DNA of 64,000 nucleotides from CAXMQZ01 sp963707075 (lineage in GTDB: Bacteria > Acidobacteriota > Thermoanaerobaculia > Multivoradales > JAHEKO01), in assembly GCA_963707075.1 (NCBI GenBank), contig CAVPOX010000002.1, positions 1,736,001-1,800,000 of the forward strand, in the 5' to 3' direction. Of the stretch, positions 44,304 to 55,164 are shown in pieces. The position numbers and the translations under genes are program-made. Each line of letters opens with the position of its first letter. The stretch's first letter is position 1. Below the pieces are notes generated by a model, which was not told the DNA's origin, ran no database searches, and saw only the letters and a program-made list of their open reading frames with translations.

Positions 44304-45308
44304 ATGGGCGCCAGAAACTCGAAAGACCTTCGCCACGCACCGGACAACGGCAAGTTGACCTCACACAGGGGTCTGGCAACCTGGGGCGAAAAGCTGGTAC
44401 CGCTGGGCGAATTCCGGCAGGCGGCAACCACGCACGGCAGAACACTCTCGGCAGAAGGCCGACGAGCAGAGAAGGCCGGCTTCCTGAACAAGGAGAAGGA
44501 CGGGGTTCCGGTCGAAGGGCCCTACCGGTGCATCGCCGTCTTCGGAGGGGTCTACAGCAACCACCTGGCCCTGGCCGCACTGCTCGACGAAACTCGCCAC
44601 CTGGGCACCGAGGCCCTCTATTGTCTGGGAGATCTCGGAGGCTTTGGCCCGGCGCCGGAAGCGGTTTGGCCACTACTCGATCGGGGCGGTGTTCTGTCGA
44701 TTCGAGGCAACTACGAAGAGTCTCTGGCCAGTGGGCGAGAGGACTGCAATTGCGGCTATACCGACCCGCGCGACAACCATTTCGCCAGGCTCTCCTATGG
44801 TTACACCGCCCGGAACTGCTCAGCCGCCTTCAAGGCCTGGATGGGTGAGCTACCCCCACGACGCCGGGTTCTGTTGGGTAGTCGTGAGCTTCTCCTGGTG
44901 CACGGTTCGCCACGCAAGGTCAATGAGTTTCTCTTCCAGTCGACCACCCCGGTGGAGTTTCTCGAGGTCTTGCTCGACCAGGAGGGTTGCGATGGCATGC
45001 TCTGCACCCATACCGGTCTGCCATGGCATTGTCGCCTGCCCTCGGGCCGCGACGTCGTCAATGTCGGTGTGGTCGGCCGCCCGGCCAATGACGGCAGACC
45101 CAATGTCTGGTATTCGATGCTCCGGTTCGAGACCGACTCCTCGCTGCGCGTCGAGCTGGTTCCCCTCTCCTACGACTACCGGGCGCTGGCCGAGGAGATG
45201 CGGCAGGAAGAACTGCCGCAGGAGTTCATCGAGACCATCCTCTCCGGCTGGTGGACCACTTGCCTCGAAATTCTCCCCGCCCGCGAACGTCAGGCTTCAC
45301 GCTTCTAG
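44304..45308 (+). CDS. Metallophosphoesterase-fold protein with altered first metal motif
   Basis: This 334-residue protein matches calcineurin-like phosphoesterases of the YfcE/ApaH-like type from residue 75 on: CLGDLGGFGPAPEAV (GD motif), IRGNYEESL (GN-x-D/E motif), LLLVHGSP and CTHTGLPWH. The first motif, normally D-x-H-G-N, reads GGVYSNH (81-87), so the usual Asp and His metal ligands are Gly and Tyr. Residues 1-70 are a basic extension. It may bind metal differently or have lost hydrolysis. It follows the radical SAM gene by two bases, so it is likely the third step or a regulator of that pathway. Its stop overlaps the convergent CBS gene. Confidence 0.75.
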   Translation: MGARNSKDLRHAPDNGKLTSHRGLATWGEKLVPLGEFRQAATTHGRTLSAEGRRAEKAGFLNKEKDGVPVEGPYRCIAVFGGVYSNHLALAALLDETRHLGTEALYCLGDLGGFGPAPEAVWPLLDRGGVLSIRGNYEESLASGREDCNCGYTDPRDNHFARLSYGYTARNCSAAFKAWMGELPPRRRVLLGSRELLLVHGSPRKVNEFLFQSTTPVEFLEVLLDQEGCDGMLCTHTGLPWHCRLPSGRDVVNVGVVGRPANDGRPNVWYSMLRFETDSSLRVELVPLSYDYRALAEEMRQEELPQEFIETILSGWWTTCLEILPARERQASRF

Positions 45309-45754
45309 GCGGCTTCGTCGCCGTCGGCATCGGGAAACTGTTGCCGCAAGCTCTCGGCAAAACACTGACAGGCATCGGTGAGCGTGAAGATTCCCGCCAA
45401 ACGATCGTCTTTGACCACCAGGGCTGCTCCCAATCTCCTCTTGCCCATCTCCCGCAGGACGCGATCGAGGGGTGCCGAAAGATCGACCACGAAGGCCTCT
45501 TCGCGGGGTACGTCGGAAACCCGCTGTGTTTTGGTCTTGCCCTGCGAATGTTGGTCGCGTGTTCGCAGCAGGTCTCGGTGGCTGATGACGCCCGTGGGAT
45601 TGCCTTCGTCCATCACCGGCAGGTGGTGGATTCGGTGCGTCTCCATCATCTGCTCGGCTTTGTCGATCGAGTCCGCGCTATCTATGGCGTAGGGAAACGC
45701 TGTCATCACTTCCTTTATCGCAGGAATCTTCTTCGGTTTCCTGGGCCAGGCCAT
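45305..45754 (-). CDS. Two-CBS-domain protein
   Basis: This 149-residue protein is formed by a pair of CBS domains (VMTAFPYAIDSADSIDKAE ... GVISHRDLL and DLSAPLDRVLREM ... GIFTLTDAC). CBS pairs bind adenine nucleotides such as AMP or ATP and often regulate partner enzymes. No second domain is present. ATG 45754 has AAGGAA nine bases upstream, inside the end of the HAD gene; the ATG at 45784 is less likely. It is the last gene of the minus-strand group 49.4-45.3 kb. Confidence 0.88.
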   Translation of the reverse strand: MAWPRKPKKIPAIKEVMTAFPYAIDSADSIDKAEQMMETHRIHHLPVMDEGNPTGVISHRDLLRTRDQHSQGKTKTQRVSDVPREEAFVVDLSAPLDRVLREMGKRRLGAALVVKDDRLAGIFTLTDACQCFAESLRQQFPDADGDEAA

Positions 45755-45758
45755 GCCG

Positions 45759-46433
45759 CTATTCCTTTTCTGCCGAATCGGCAAGCCATGAGGGCAGCTC
45801 GGTCAGGTCTTCGAGGAAGACCTGAGGCGAAGCCGCACTCAACTCCGCACGATCATGGGAGCCGGTCAGCACCGCCGCAGCCCCCGTGCCTGCATTCTGG
45901 GCCATGAACATGTCGTGTGAGGTGTCACCGATCATCAGGGCACGTCGCGCAGCGACTCCCAACTCCTGAAGGATATCGAGAATCATCTGTGGGTTGGGCT
46001 TGCTGCGCGCTTCATCGACAGTTCGCGTCGCATCGAACATCGGAGCGAGTCCCGAGCCTTCCAGGTCCAGGTTCAGCCCGCGGCGACTCTTGGCTGTAGC
46101 CACAGCCAGCAGGTAACCCTGCTGACGCAACTGCTCCAGCACCTCGCGTGATCCCGGAAAGAGCCTCGGGTGATGGACGAACTCCTCGAACCAGAGACGC
46201 CGATAGACCTCGACGATCCGACCATAAAGGGCATCGTCACAGCCCGGGGCGAACCTGTTGACCGTCTCTCGCAGACCCAGACCGATCGCGCCACGAATCA
46301 CTGCCTCCTCGGCACGGGGTTGACCGAGCTCTTCCAGGGTCGCCTGGGTACAGGCGACGATCGTGGCGATCGAGTCCAGCAGGGTGCCGTCCCAATCGAA
46401 AATCAATAGCTCGTAGCTGTCAGATCGGCTCAT
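45759..46433 (-). CDS. HAD-family phosphatase, phosphoglycolate phosphatase-like
   Basis: This 224-residue HAD hydrolase has motif I LIFDWDGTLLDS with both Asp residues, a cap of the Gph type, motif II in VATAKSRRG, and motif III/IV around SKPNPQMI ... MIGDTSHDMFMAQNAG. It should dephosphorylate a small metabolite, perhaps phosphoglycolate. Its ATG at 46433 overlaps the nucleotidyltransferase stop by 14 bases. Confidence 0.88.
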   Translation of the reverse strand: MSRSDSYELLIFDWDGTLLDSIATIVACTQATLEELGQPRAEEAVIRGAIGLGLRETVNRFAPGCDDALYGRIVEVYRRLWFEEFVHHPRLFPGSREVLEQLRQQGYLLAVATAKSRRGLNLDLEGSGLAPMFDATRTVDEARSKPNPQMILDILQELGVAARRALMIGDTSHDMFMAQNAGTGAAAVLTGSHDRAELSAASPQVFLEDLTELPSWLADSAEKE

Positions 46434-47433
46434 AGACGAGACCACCCACAACCGAGGCCTTGTTCGATCCCGGTGCGTCGGCCCTCACCGCTGTCACCAG
46501 TCGGCGGTGTACGGTGGTATTTGCAGGCACGTTGACGTCGGGACCGATGATGGACTCCACCACCTGGCACCCCGAACCGATACGCGCCCCGGGAAGAACC
46601 AGAGAAGAGTTTACCTTGCTGTTCTCGTCGACTCTGGCTGGCGCCTCGACCACCGAGCCGCGCAGACTCGCGGTCGAGGAGGCCTTCACTCCTGGCGCCA
46701 CCCATCCACGGCGCCTTCCCCAATCCAGCACCGCTCGACGATAACGCTCCGGTGTCCCCAGGTCGTGCCACTTACGGGAGGTTTCCAGCGCCGCCAGGGT
46801 TACACCCTCGGCCAGGAGGGGTTCATACAGATCCTCGACAAAATCGGCCGCCCCTTGTGACGGCACCCGGTCGAGCAGCTGCGGGGAGAGAACATGCGCT
46901 CCCATGAAAACCCGGCGTGGGTTGACTCCCTCTGCGGCATTCCGGGCACGCAGGCTGACAACCCTCTGGCGATCTTCCACTTCGACACCCCCACCGAAGG
47001 GTCGCGGATCAATGCGTTTGGAAACCAATAGCGTCGCCACCGCTCCACTGCGCCGATGCCGTCGCAGCAGACTCCTCAGCGGCCACCGACAGAGGCTGTC
47101 ACCGTTGACAATCAGGATGTGTTCAGCTCGTCCCAGGAAGTCACGCAGTGGAGCCAGGGCCCCCAGGGTGCCTCGCAACTCCGACTCCACCGAGTAGGCC
47201 AGCGGCACACCCCCGCGGGAGTCTCCTAGAGCTGTCCGAATCTGTTCGCCCCGATGGTAGAGATTGACGGCGATCGCTTCGCAGCCCAATGCCGCCAGTT
47301 GATCGATGGTATGCGCGGCGGCAGGGATCCCACGCACAGGTAGAAGTGGTTTGGGGATGAAGGCCGTCAGGGGCCGAAGTCGGCTGCCGTGCCCAGCCGC
47401 CAGGACAAGAGCGCGCAGACGCTGCTTCTTCAA
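46420..47433 (-). CDS. Sugar-phosphate nucleotidyltransferase
   Basis: This 337-residue enzyme has the GT-A nucleotidyltransferase start LVLAAGHGSRLRPLT ... PKPLLPV, with ILIVNGDSLCR as the metal-binding region. A short left-handed beta-helix tail follows (VDENSKVNSSLVLPGARIGS). It resembles mannose-1-phosphate guanylyltransferases and MurNAc/GlcNAc-1-phosphate uridylyltransferases such as MurU; the sugar is not certain. The start is TTG 47433, which overlaps the CYTH stop as TTGA, consistent with coupling. Confidence 0.85.
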   Translation of the reverse strand: MKKQRLRALVLAAGHGSRLRPLTAFIPKPLLPVRGIPAAAHTIDQLAALGCEAIAVNLYHRGEQIRTALGDSRGGVPLAYSVESELRGTLGALAPLRDFLGRAEHILIVNGDSLCRWPLRSLLRRHRRSGAVATLLVSKRIDPRPFGGGVEVEDRQRVVSLRARNAAEGVNPRRVFMGAHVLSPQLLDRVPSQGAADFVEDLYEPLLAEGVTLAALETSRKWHDLGTPERYRRAVLDWGRRRGWVAPGVKASSTASLRGSVVEAPARVDENSKVNSSLVLPGARIGSGCQVVESIIGPDVNVPANTTVHRRLVTAVRADAPGSNKASVVGGLVYEPI

Positions 47434-48002
47434 GGAAAGACCATGTCTGGTGGCGCGTCCGGGTTCTGTTCGCGGTAGCTCTCGTAGAGCTCGACGTACG
47501 AGAGTCTCTCGGACTGTTCGAGATCGAAACCGAAACGTCGTGCGATGGCGCCAGCGCCATCGCCTTCGAACTCGACAAAATCGCCTATCGGGGTGTGATC
47601 GAGGGCCACCGTGACTCCCCCGACATGCCACTCCTCTCTCTTCTTCTGGTACCGGTGTACGACGGCAAAACCCAGATTCTCGAGAATGCTATTGATCTGG
47701 TCGGCATCGCTGACCTCTGTCTCGTGCTCCACGCGCACCTTGACCTCGTCTTCGAAGCGGGGAGCACCCTTGTAGGTCAGGTGGGCACCCTTGCGATCGA
47801 TGCGCAATCGCAGCAGCTGATGGCCCGCCTTGAGCTTGTTCTTGCGATCGTAGATCCAGTTGTCTTCCGAACCGGCCGCCGCCAGCCGCTCGGCCTCCAT
47901 TTCACGCAGCTGTTCGCGCAGGTCCTCGAGGCTCGAACAGGCGAACTTCAACTCCCGTTCCTCCGAGACCGCCTGCTTCTGCTCAGTCGGTTGCCGATTC
48001 AT
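47430..48002 (-). CDS. CYTH domain protein (class IV adenylate cyclase/triphosphatase-like)
   Basis: This 190-residue protein has the CYTH signature ExExK as ERELKFA, with alternating charged strands (LLRLRIDRKGAHLTYKG, VRVEHETEV, ALDHTPIGDFVEFEG) that form the triphosphate tunnel. Relatives either hydrolyse triphosphates such as thiamine triphosphate or make cAMP (CyaB). Sequence alone does not decide. It starts 13 bases after the M20 peptidase gene, with GAGG just before ATG 48002. Confidence 0.9.
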   Translation of the reverse strand: MNRQPTEQKQAVSEERELKFACSSLEDLREQLREMEAERLAAAGSEDNWIYDRKNKLKAGHQLLRLRIDRKGAHLTYKGAPRFEDEVKVRVEHETEVSDADQINSILENLGFAVVHRYQKKREEWHVGGVTVALDHTPIGDFVEFEGDGAGAIARRFGFDLEQSERLSYVELYESYREQNPDAPPDMVFP

Positions 48003-48015
48003 CGTTCCTCACCCC

Positions 48016-49392
48016 TCAGGCGGACAGATCCAACAAGCGAACGATAGCCCGAATACCATTGTAGAAGTTGCTGATGTTGAACTTCTCGTTGGGCGCGTGC
48101 AATCGGTCGTCCGGCAGGCCGAACCCCATAAGGATTGTGGGGACCTTCAAAATCTCGCTGAAGACCGCGACGATGGGAATCGAGCCACCTTCCCGAATTC
48201 GCACCGGACGAGCCCCAAAGATTTCCTCTTGTGCGTCCATGGCAGCATCTGCGATCTGACCCTGGATATCGATCAGTACCGGCTGCGCTCCGTGGACCCC
48301 GGATACTTCTACGGTGACACTCGCAGGAGCGATCTTCTGAATATAGTCGGCAAAGAGCTCGGCGATCTTCTCGGGATCCTGGTCGGGTACCAGCCGCATG
48401 GAGATCTTGGCGTTCGCCCTCGCCGGCAGGACCGTCTTGGCACCTTCGCCCTGATAGCCGCCGAAGATGCCATTGACATCGAGCGTGGGTCGAGCCCACA
48501 TGCGCTCGAGCGTGGTGTACCCATCTTCACCAAAGACCTCTGCAATGTCCACTTCGGCCTTGAAGGCCGCTTCGTCGAACGGCAACTTGCCAAATTCGTC
48601 GCGCTCCCAGTCTTCGAGCGGCAAGACATCGTCGTAGAACCCGGGAATGAGAATCCTGCCAGTTTCCGGATTCTGCAGCTTCGCGATCATCTGGCAGAGG
48701 GCGTTTGCCGGGTTGGCCACCGCCCCGCCAAAAGTACCTGAATGCAGATCCCGGCTCGGCCCGGTAACCTTCAACTCCATATAGGCCAGGCCCTTGAGCC
48801 CATATAGCAGCGATGGTTGCCCGGGCGCGAACATCGAAGTGTCCGAAACCACTACGGCATCGCAAGCGAGGCGTCTACCCGCATCCTCGCGAACAAAATG
48901 ATCGATCGCCTCCCCCCCGACCTCTTCCTCTCCTTCGAGAATGAACTTCACGTTGACCGGAAGCTCGCCACGCTCCGCCAGCGTCGCCGCGACCGCTTTG
49001 ATGTGGGTGAAGGACTGACCCTTGTCATCTGTCGAGCCGCGGGCGACCAGGAGGTCTCCCTTGATCGTCGGCTCGAAGGGCGGGCTGTCCCACTCCTCGA
49101 GGGGGTCGGCCGGCTGCACATCGTAGTGGCCGTAGAAGAGAATCGTCGGCTTGCCCGCGGCACCCGTCCATGCTCCATAAACCAGCGGATTACCGTTGGT
49201 TTCGATGCTCTCGGCTTCGAGGCCCGCGGCCCTCAACTGCTCGACGACGAACTCGCTGCAACAGCGAACATCGCTCTTGTGCCGCGGGTCCGTCGAAACC
49301 GAAGGAATGCGCAAATACTCCAGCAGTTCCTCGAGATATCTCTCTTTCTCCCGCTCGACGCGGGCCAGAACATCCTTACTATCGGCAGGCAT
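48016..49392 (-). CDS. M20 family dipeptidase
   Basis: This 458-residue zinc peptidase has the metal-site motifs FYGHYDVQPADP (His and Asp), RGSTDDKGQ (bridging Asp), EGEEEVGG (catalytic and ligand Glu) and VSDTSMF. A dimerisation domain lies between (RDLHSGTFGG ... ANPANAL), and the last ligand is near LHAPNEKFN. It fits the cytosolic non-specific dipeptidase/PepV-like branch. GGAGGAG precedes ATG 49392. Confidence 0.93.
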   Translation of the reverse strand: MPADSKDVLARVEREKERYLEELLEYLRIPSVSTDPRHKSDVRCCSEFVVEQLRAAGLEAESIETNGNPLVYGAWTGAAGKPTILFYGHYDVQPADPLEEWDSPPFEPTIKGDLLVARGSTDDKGQSFTHIKAVAATLAERGELPVNVKFILEGEEEVGGEAIDHFVREDAGRRLACDAVVVSDTSMFAPGQPSLLYGLKGLAYMELKVTGPSRDLHSGTFGGAVANPANALCQMIAKLQNPETGRILIPGFYDDVLPLEDWERDEFGKLPFDEAAFKAEVDIAEVFGEDGYTTLERMWARPTLDVNGIFGGYQGEGAKTVLPARANAKISMRLVPDQDPEKIAELFADYIQKIAPASVTVEVSGVHGAQPVLIDIQGQIADAAMDAQEEIFGARPVRIREGGSIPIVAVFSEILKVPTILMGFGLPDDRLHAPNEKFNISNFYNGIRAIVRLLDLSA

Positions 49393-49451
49393 GCGATGGT
49401 CTCCTCCAAGAAGTACCGCTGAGCTGCCGAGTGTAGCAGAGGGTCAGGACA

Positions 49452-50039
49452 TCAATTCGGTGGGGCCGGGGGCCTCTCTTGCGCCATCGGCAGGCGAGTC
49501 AGGCGATTCAGGTTGACACCATTGACCACCACGTGAGCAATCACTGGAGCCAACAGATTGCCGCGCCAGACCATCAATCCGGCCAGGACCACCCCGGCCA
49601 CCGCGGCAAAGCCGGTCCAGGTCCGATAGCTGGGTCCGGGACCCGCATGGAGGACAGCGAACAAGAGGGTCGCGGGAACCCATCCCCAGGCCCCCTGGAC
49701 GGCGCCACGAAAAAAGAGCTCCTCGGCGAAGCCCGACAACAGGGCAAGGCCGATAACCTCGCCGGTTTTCAACGGACCGAGCAGCTCGGCCAGCTCGGAC
49801 TCCAGGTCCCTCGTACCAGGCAGAATTTTTCTGGCCAACAACCAGACCGCTATCAGCAAGCCGCCGGCTGCCAGACCGATGCCAGCGTCCACCCACCACG
49901 ACTCGAGGTCGACGAAGAGATCGAGGCCAATTCGGCCCTGCCGCAGGCCCAACCAGAGCGCCGCCAAAAGGGCGAGCACCATGTAGAAGATCCAGGCGAG
50001 TCGATAGATCCAGCTGGCGTTGTCCGCCGTGGACGTCAT
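49452..50039 (-). CDS. CPBP-family intramembrane glutamic/CAAX-type protease
   Basis: This 195-residue membrane protein has five or six helices and the Abi/CPBP motifs SGFAEELFFRGAVQ (EE-x3-R), LLFAVLHAG (His) and VIAHVVVNGVNL (His-x3-Asn). Such proteins cleave within the membrane or act in bacteriocin self-immunity and protein processing; the substrate is unknown. It starts four bases after gyrA and may be cotranscribed with it. Confidence 0.9.
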   Translation of the reverse strand: MTSTADNASWIYRLAWIFYMVLALLAALWLGLRQGRIGLDLFVDLESWWVDAGIGLAAGGLLIAVWLLARKILPGTRDLESELAELLGPLKTGEVIGLALLSGFAEELFFRGAVQGAWGWVPATLLFAVLHAGPGPSYRTWTGFAAVAGVVLAGLMVWRGNLLAPVIAHVVVNGVNLNRLTRLPMAQERPPAPPN

Positions 50040-50043
50040 CGGT

Positions 50044-52554
<2,511 letters not shown>

Positions 52555-52577
52555 TGCTAGTGATCAGCCTTTCCTGA

Positions 52578-55001
52578 CTAAATGTCCAGGTTCTGGACGT
52601 TGAGCGCGTTGTTCTCGATGAACTCGCGGCGCGGGGCGACCTGATCGCCCATCAGCACCGTAAACAGATCGTCGGCGCCGACCTCGTCTTCGATCCGCAC
52701 CTGCAGGAGGCGACGATTTTCCGGGTCCATCGTGGTCTCCCAGAGTTGCTCGGCGTTCATCTCACCCAGACCCTTGTAGCGTTGAATCGACAGCCCCTTC
52801 TTGGCGCCCTTGTAGAGCGTCTCGAGAACCTCGTCGAGGCTGTCGGCGGTTTCCATGGTGTCGCCCTTTTGCAGAACGAAGTTGGTCGTGCGCATGCTCT
52901 CGAGGCCCACCTTGTTGCGACCTAGTGCCCTGTATTCGGCCGTTGAAACCAGGTCCCAGTCGAGTCGCACAGTTCTCTCCACTCCGTCGCGCCGACTGGT
53001 AAACGACAGGTAGCGCGTCCCATGCTCTTCGTCCTCGCCCACATCGACGTTGTGAAAACCAGAGGCCTCGATGATCTGGCCTATCTGATAGAGCCGTTCA
53101 CTGTCGTTAAGCGACTTCTTGTCGGTCAGTCCCTGCAGCAAGGCCACACTGAGGGCGTCTTGCGGATAACCGCGCGAAACCAACTGAGCCATCTGTGAGC
53201 GAAACTCCTCCACCTGTTCGAGGTACGTCGCCAAACGGCTTCCTTTGAGCTTGCGGCCGCCATTGTCGCCCAAGCTCAGCTCCCAGCTATCTTGAATGCG
53301 CTGTACCAGGAACTCGTGGTATTCCTCTTCGTCTTTCAGATAGGTCTCTTTTCTTCCTTCGGAGACCTTGTAGAGCGGGGGCTGCGCCACATAGAGGTAC
53401 CCACGATCGATAATCTCCTGCATCTGTCGGAAGAAGAAGGTCAGAATCAGCGTTCGAATGTGACTACCGTCAACATCGGCGTCGCACATAATGATGAGCT
53501 TGTGGTAGCGGACCTTGGAAACGTCGAAGTCTTCCGGCCCGATGCCGGTGCCGAGAGCCGTGATCAGGGTCTTGATCTCCTGAGACGAAAGCATCTTGTC
53601 GAAACGGGCCTTCTCGACGTTTAGGATCTTGCCCTTGAGTGGCAGAATCGCCTGAAATCGCCGATTTCTTCCCTGTTTCGCGGTACCTCCAGCGGATTCA
53701 CCCTCGACCAGAAACAACTCGGAGAACTCCGGGTTGCGCTCGCTGCAATCGGCCAGCTTTCCCGGCAGATTGGAGGCATCGAGCGCGCCCTTGCGTCGGG
53801 TCAGCTCCCTCGCTTTGCGGGCAGCTTCCCTGGCCCTGGCCGCCTCGACACACTTGCCGATCATGCGCTTCGCGATGGGTGGATTCTCTTCCAGAAAAGT
53901 ACCCAGACGATCATTCACCACCTGCTCGACCCAACCCTTGACCTCGGAGGAAACGAGCTTGTCCTTGGTCTGACTCGAGAACTTGGGATCCTTGATCTTG
54001 ACCGAGACCACGGCAGTCAACCCCTCTCGAATGTCGTCACCGGTCAGGTTCTCTTTCAGGTTCTTGAGCAGGCCGCTGGAGTTGGCATAGGTATTGATCG
54101 TGCGGGTGAGGGCGGACTTGAAGCCCACCAGATGAGCACCACCGTCGCGATTCTTGATCGTGTTGGTGAAACAGAAGATCTGCTCCTGGTACCCGTCGTT
54201 CCACTGCAGAGCGACTTCCACGGTTTCTTCACCGCTACCATCGTCTCGAACATCCTCCAGATAGATCGGCTTCTTGTGGAGCGAGTTCTTGTTTCGGTTG
54301 AGATGTTCGACAAAACTCTGGATACCACCCTCATAGGAGAAGTTGTCCGACTTTTCACTCCGCTCGTCCAGCAGTCGGATGCGGACACCCTTGTTCAGAA
54401 AAGCCAACTCCCGAAGACGCTGAGCCAGCGTTTCGTAGTGGAATTCGGTATTGCCGAAAATCTCCCGGTCCGGCACGAAGCGGACCTTGGTCCCGGTTCT
54501 CTTGGTCTTACCGATAGTCTTGATGGCCTCTTCCGGTAGGCCGCGGTGATAGACCTGGTACCAGACCTTCCCCTCGCGCTTGACTTCGAGCTCGAGATTC
54601 TCGGAAAGGGCGTTGACTACCGAAACACCTACCCCGTGAAGGCCGCCGGAGACCTTGTACGAATTGTTGTCGAACTTTCCACCCGAATGGAGCTCGGTCA
54701 TGATGACTTCGGCAGCCGATCGCCCCTCTCCTTTGTGGAAATCTACCGGTACTCCACGACCGTCATCCTCGACGGTGACCGAGTTGTCGGTATGGATATT
54801 GACGTCGACTTTGGTGCCGTAACCAGCCTGCGCTTCATCGATGGCGTTGTCCACCAACTCGAAGACCATGTGATGCAGACCGGAACCGTCGTCGGTGTCC
54901 CCGATATACATGCCCGGCCGCTTGCGCACGGCCTCCAGGCCTTTGAGGACTTTGATGTTTTCAGCGGTGTACGTGGATTCCGCAGAACTCAACTGATTCA
55001 C
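52578..55001 (-). CDS. gyrB: DNA gyrase subunit B
   Basis: This 807-residue GyrB has the GHKL ATPase motifs (ELVDNAIDEAQAG, VEDDGRGVPVD, SGGLHGVGVSVVNALS), the transducer domain, and the TOPRIM site (LFLVEGESAGGTAKQGR ... MCDADVDGSHI). It carries the large insertion in the TOPRIM half (about 560-730) seen in Gram-negative-type enzymes, which explains the length compared with 640-residue forms. The start is GTG 55001, directly preceded by AAAAGAG. It follows recF across a 163-base gap with an A+T-rich segment. Confidence 0.97.
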   Translation of the reverse strand: MNQLSSAESTYTAENIKVLKGLEAVRKRPGMYIGDTDDGSGLHHMVFELVDNAIDEAQAGYGTKVDVNIHTDNSVTVEDDGRGVPVDFHKGEGRSAAEVIMTELHSGGKFDNNSYKVSGGLHGVGVSVVNALSENLELEVKREGKVWYQVYHRGLPEEAIKTIGKTKRTGTKVRFVPDREIFGNTEFHYETLAQRLRELAFLNKGVRIRLLDERSEKSDNFSYEGGIQSFVEHLNRNKNSLHKKPIYLEDVRDDGSGEETVEVALQWNDGYQEQIFCFTNTIKNRDGGAHLVGFKSALTRTINTYANSSGLLKNLKENLTGDDIREGLTAVVSVKIKDPKFSSQTKDKLVSSEVKGWVEQVVNDRLGTFLEENPPIAKRMIGKCVEAARAREAARKARELTRRKGALDASNLPGKLADCSERNPEFSELFLVEGESAGGTAKQGRNRRFQAILPLKGKILNVEKARFDKMLSSQEIKTLITALGTGIGPEDFDVSKVRYHKLIIMCDADVDGSHIRTLILTFFFRQMQEIIDRGYLYVAQPPLYKVSEGRKETYLKDEEEYHEFLVQRIQDSWELSLGDNGGRKLKGSRLATYLEQVEEFRSQMAQLVSRGYPQDALSVALLQGLTDKKSLNDSERLYQIGQIIEASGFHNVDVGEDEEHGTRYLSFTSRRDGVERTVRLDWDLVSTAEYRALGRNKVGLESMRTTNFVLQKGDTMETADSLDEVLETLYKGAKKGLSIQRYKGLGEMNAEQLWETTMDPENRRLLQVRIEDEVGADDLFTVLMGDQVAPRREFIENNALNVQNLDI

Positions 55002-55104
55002 CTCTTTTCAGGTAAGGAAGACCGCCGGATTCGCTTGTTTCCGGGCTCTTGAGGGTCGTACGAATCGACTCCCGCGAACTGCCCTGTAGGCTATCACGCG
55101 AAAA

Positions 55105-55148
55105 CCTAAAAATCAATCTTTAAGTTGTTGATTTTTAATATACTTAGG
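55105..55148. promoter_or_regulatory. A+T-rich inverted repeat upstream of gyrB
   Basis: AAAAATCAA (55108-55116) and TTGATTTTT (55128-55136) form an inverted repeat with an 11-base spacer. CCTAA (55105-55109) and TTAGG (55144-55148) lie at the edges. This 44-base stretch is strikingly A+T-rich for the window. In the recF-gyrB gap it may hold the gyrB promoter, an operator, or a weak recF terminator; I cannot choose. Confidence 0.45.
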
Positions 55149-55164
55149 TCCTCGAAATAAGAGC

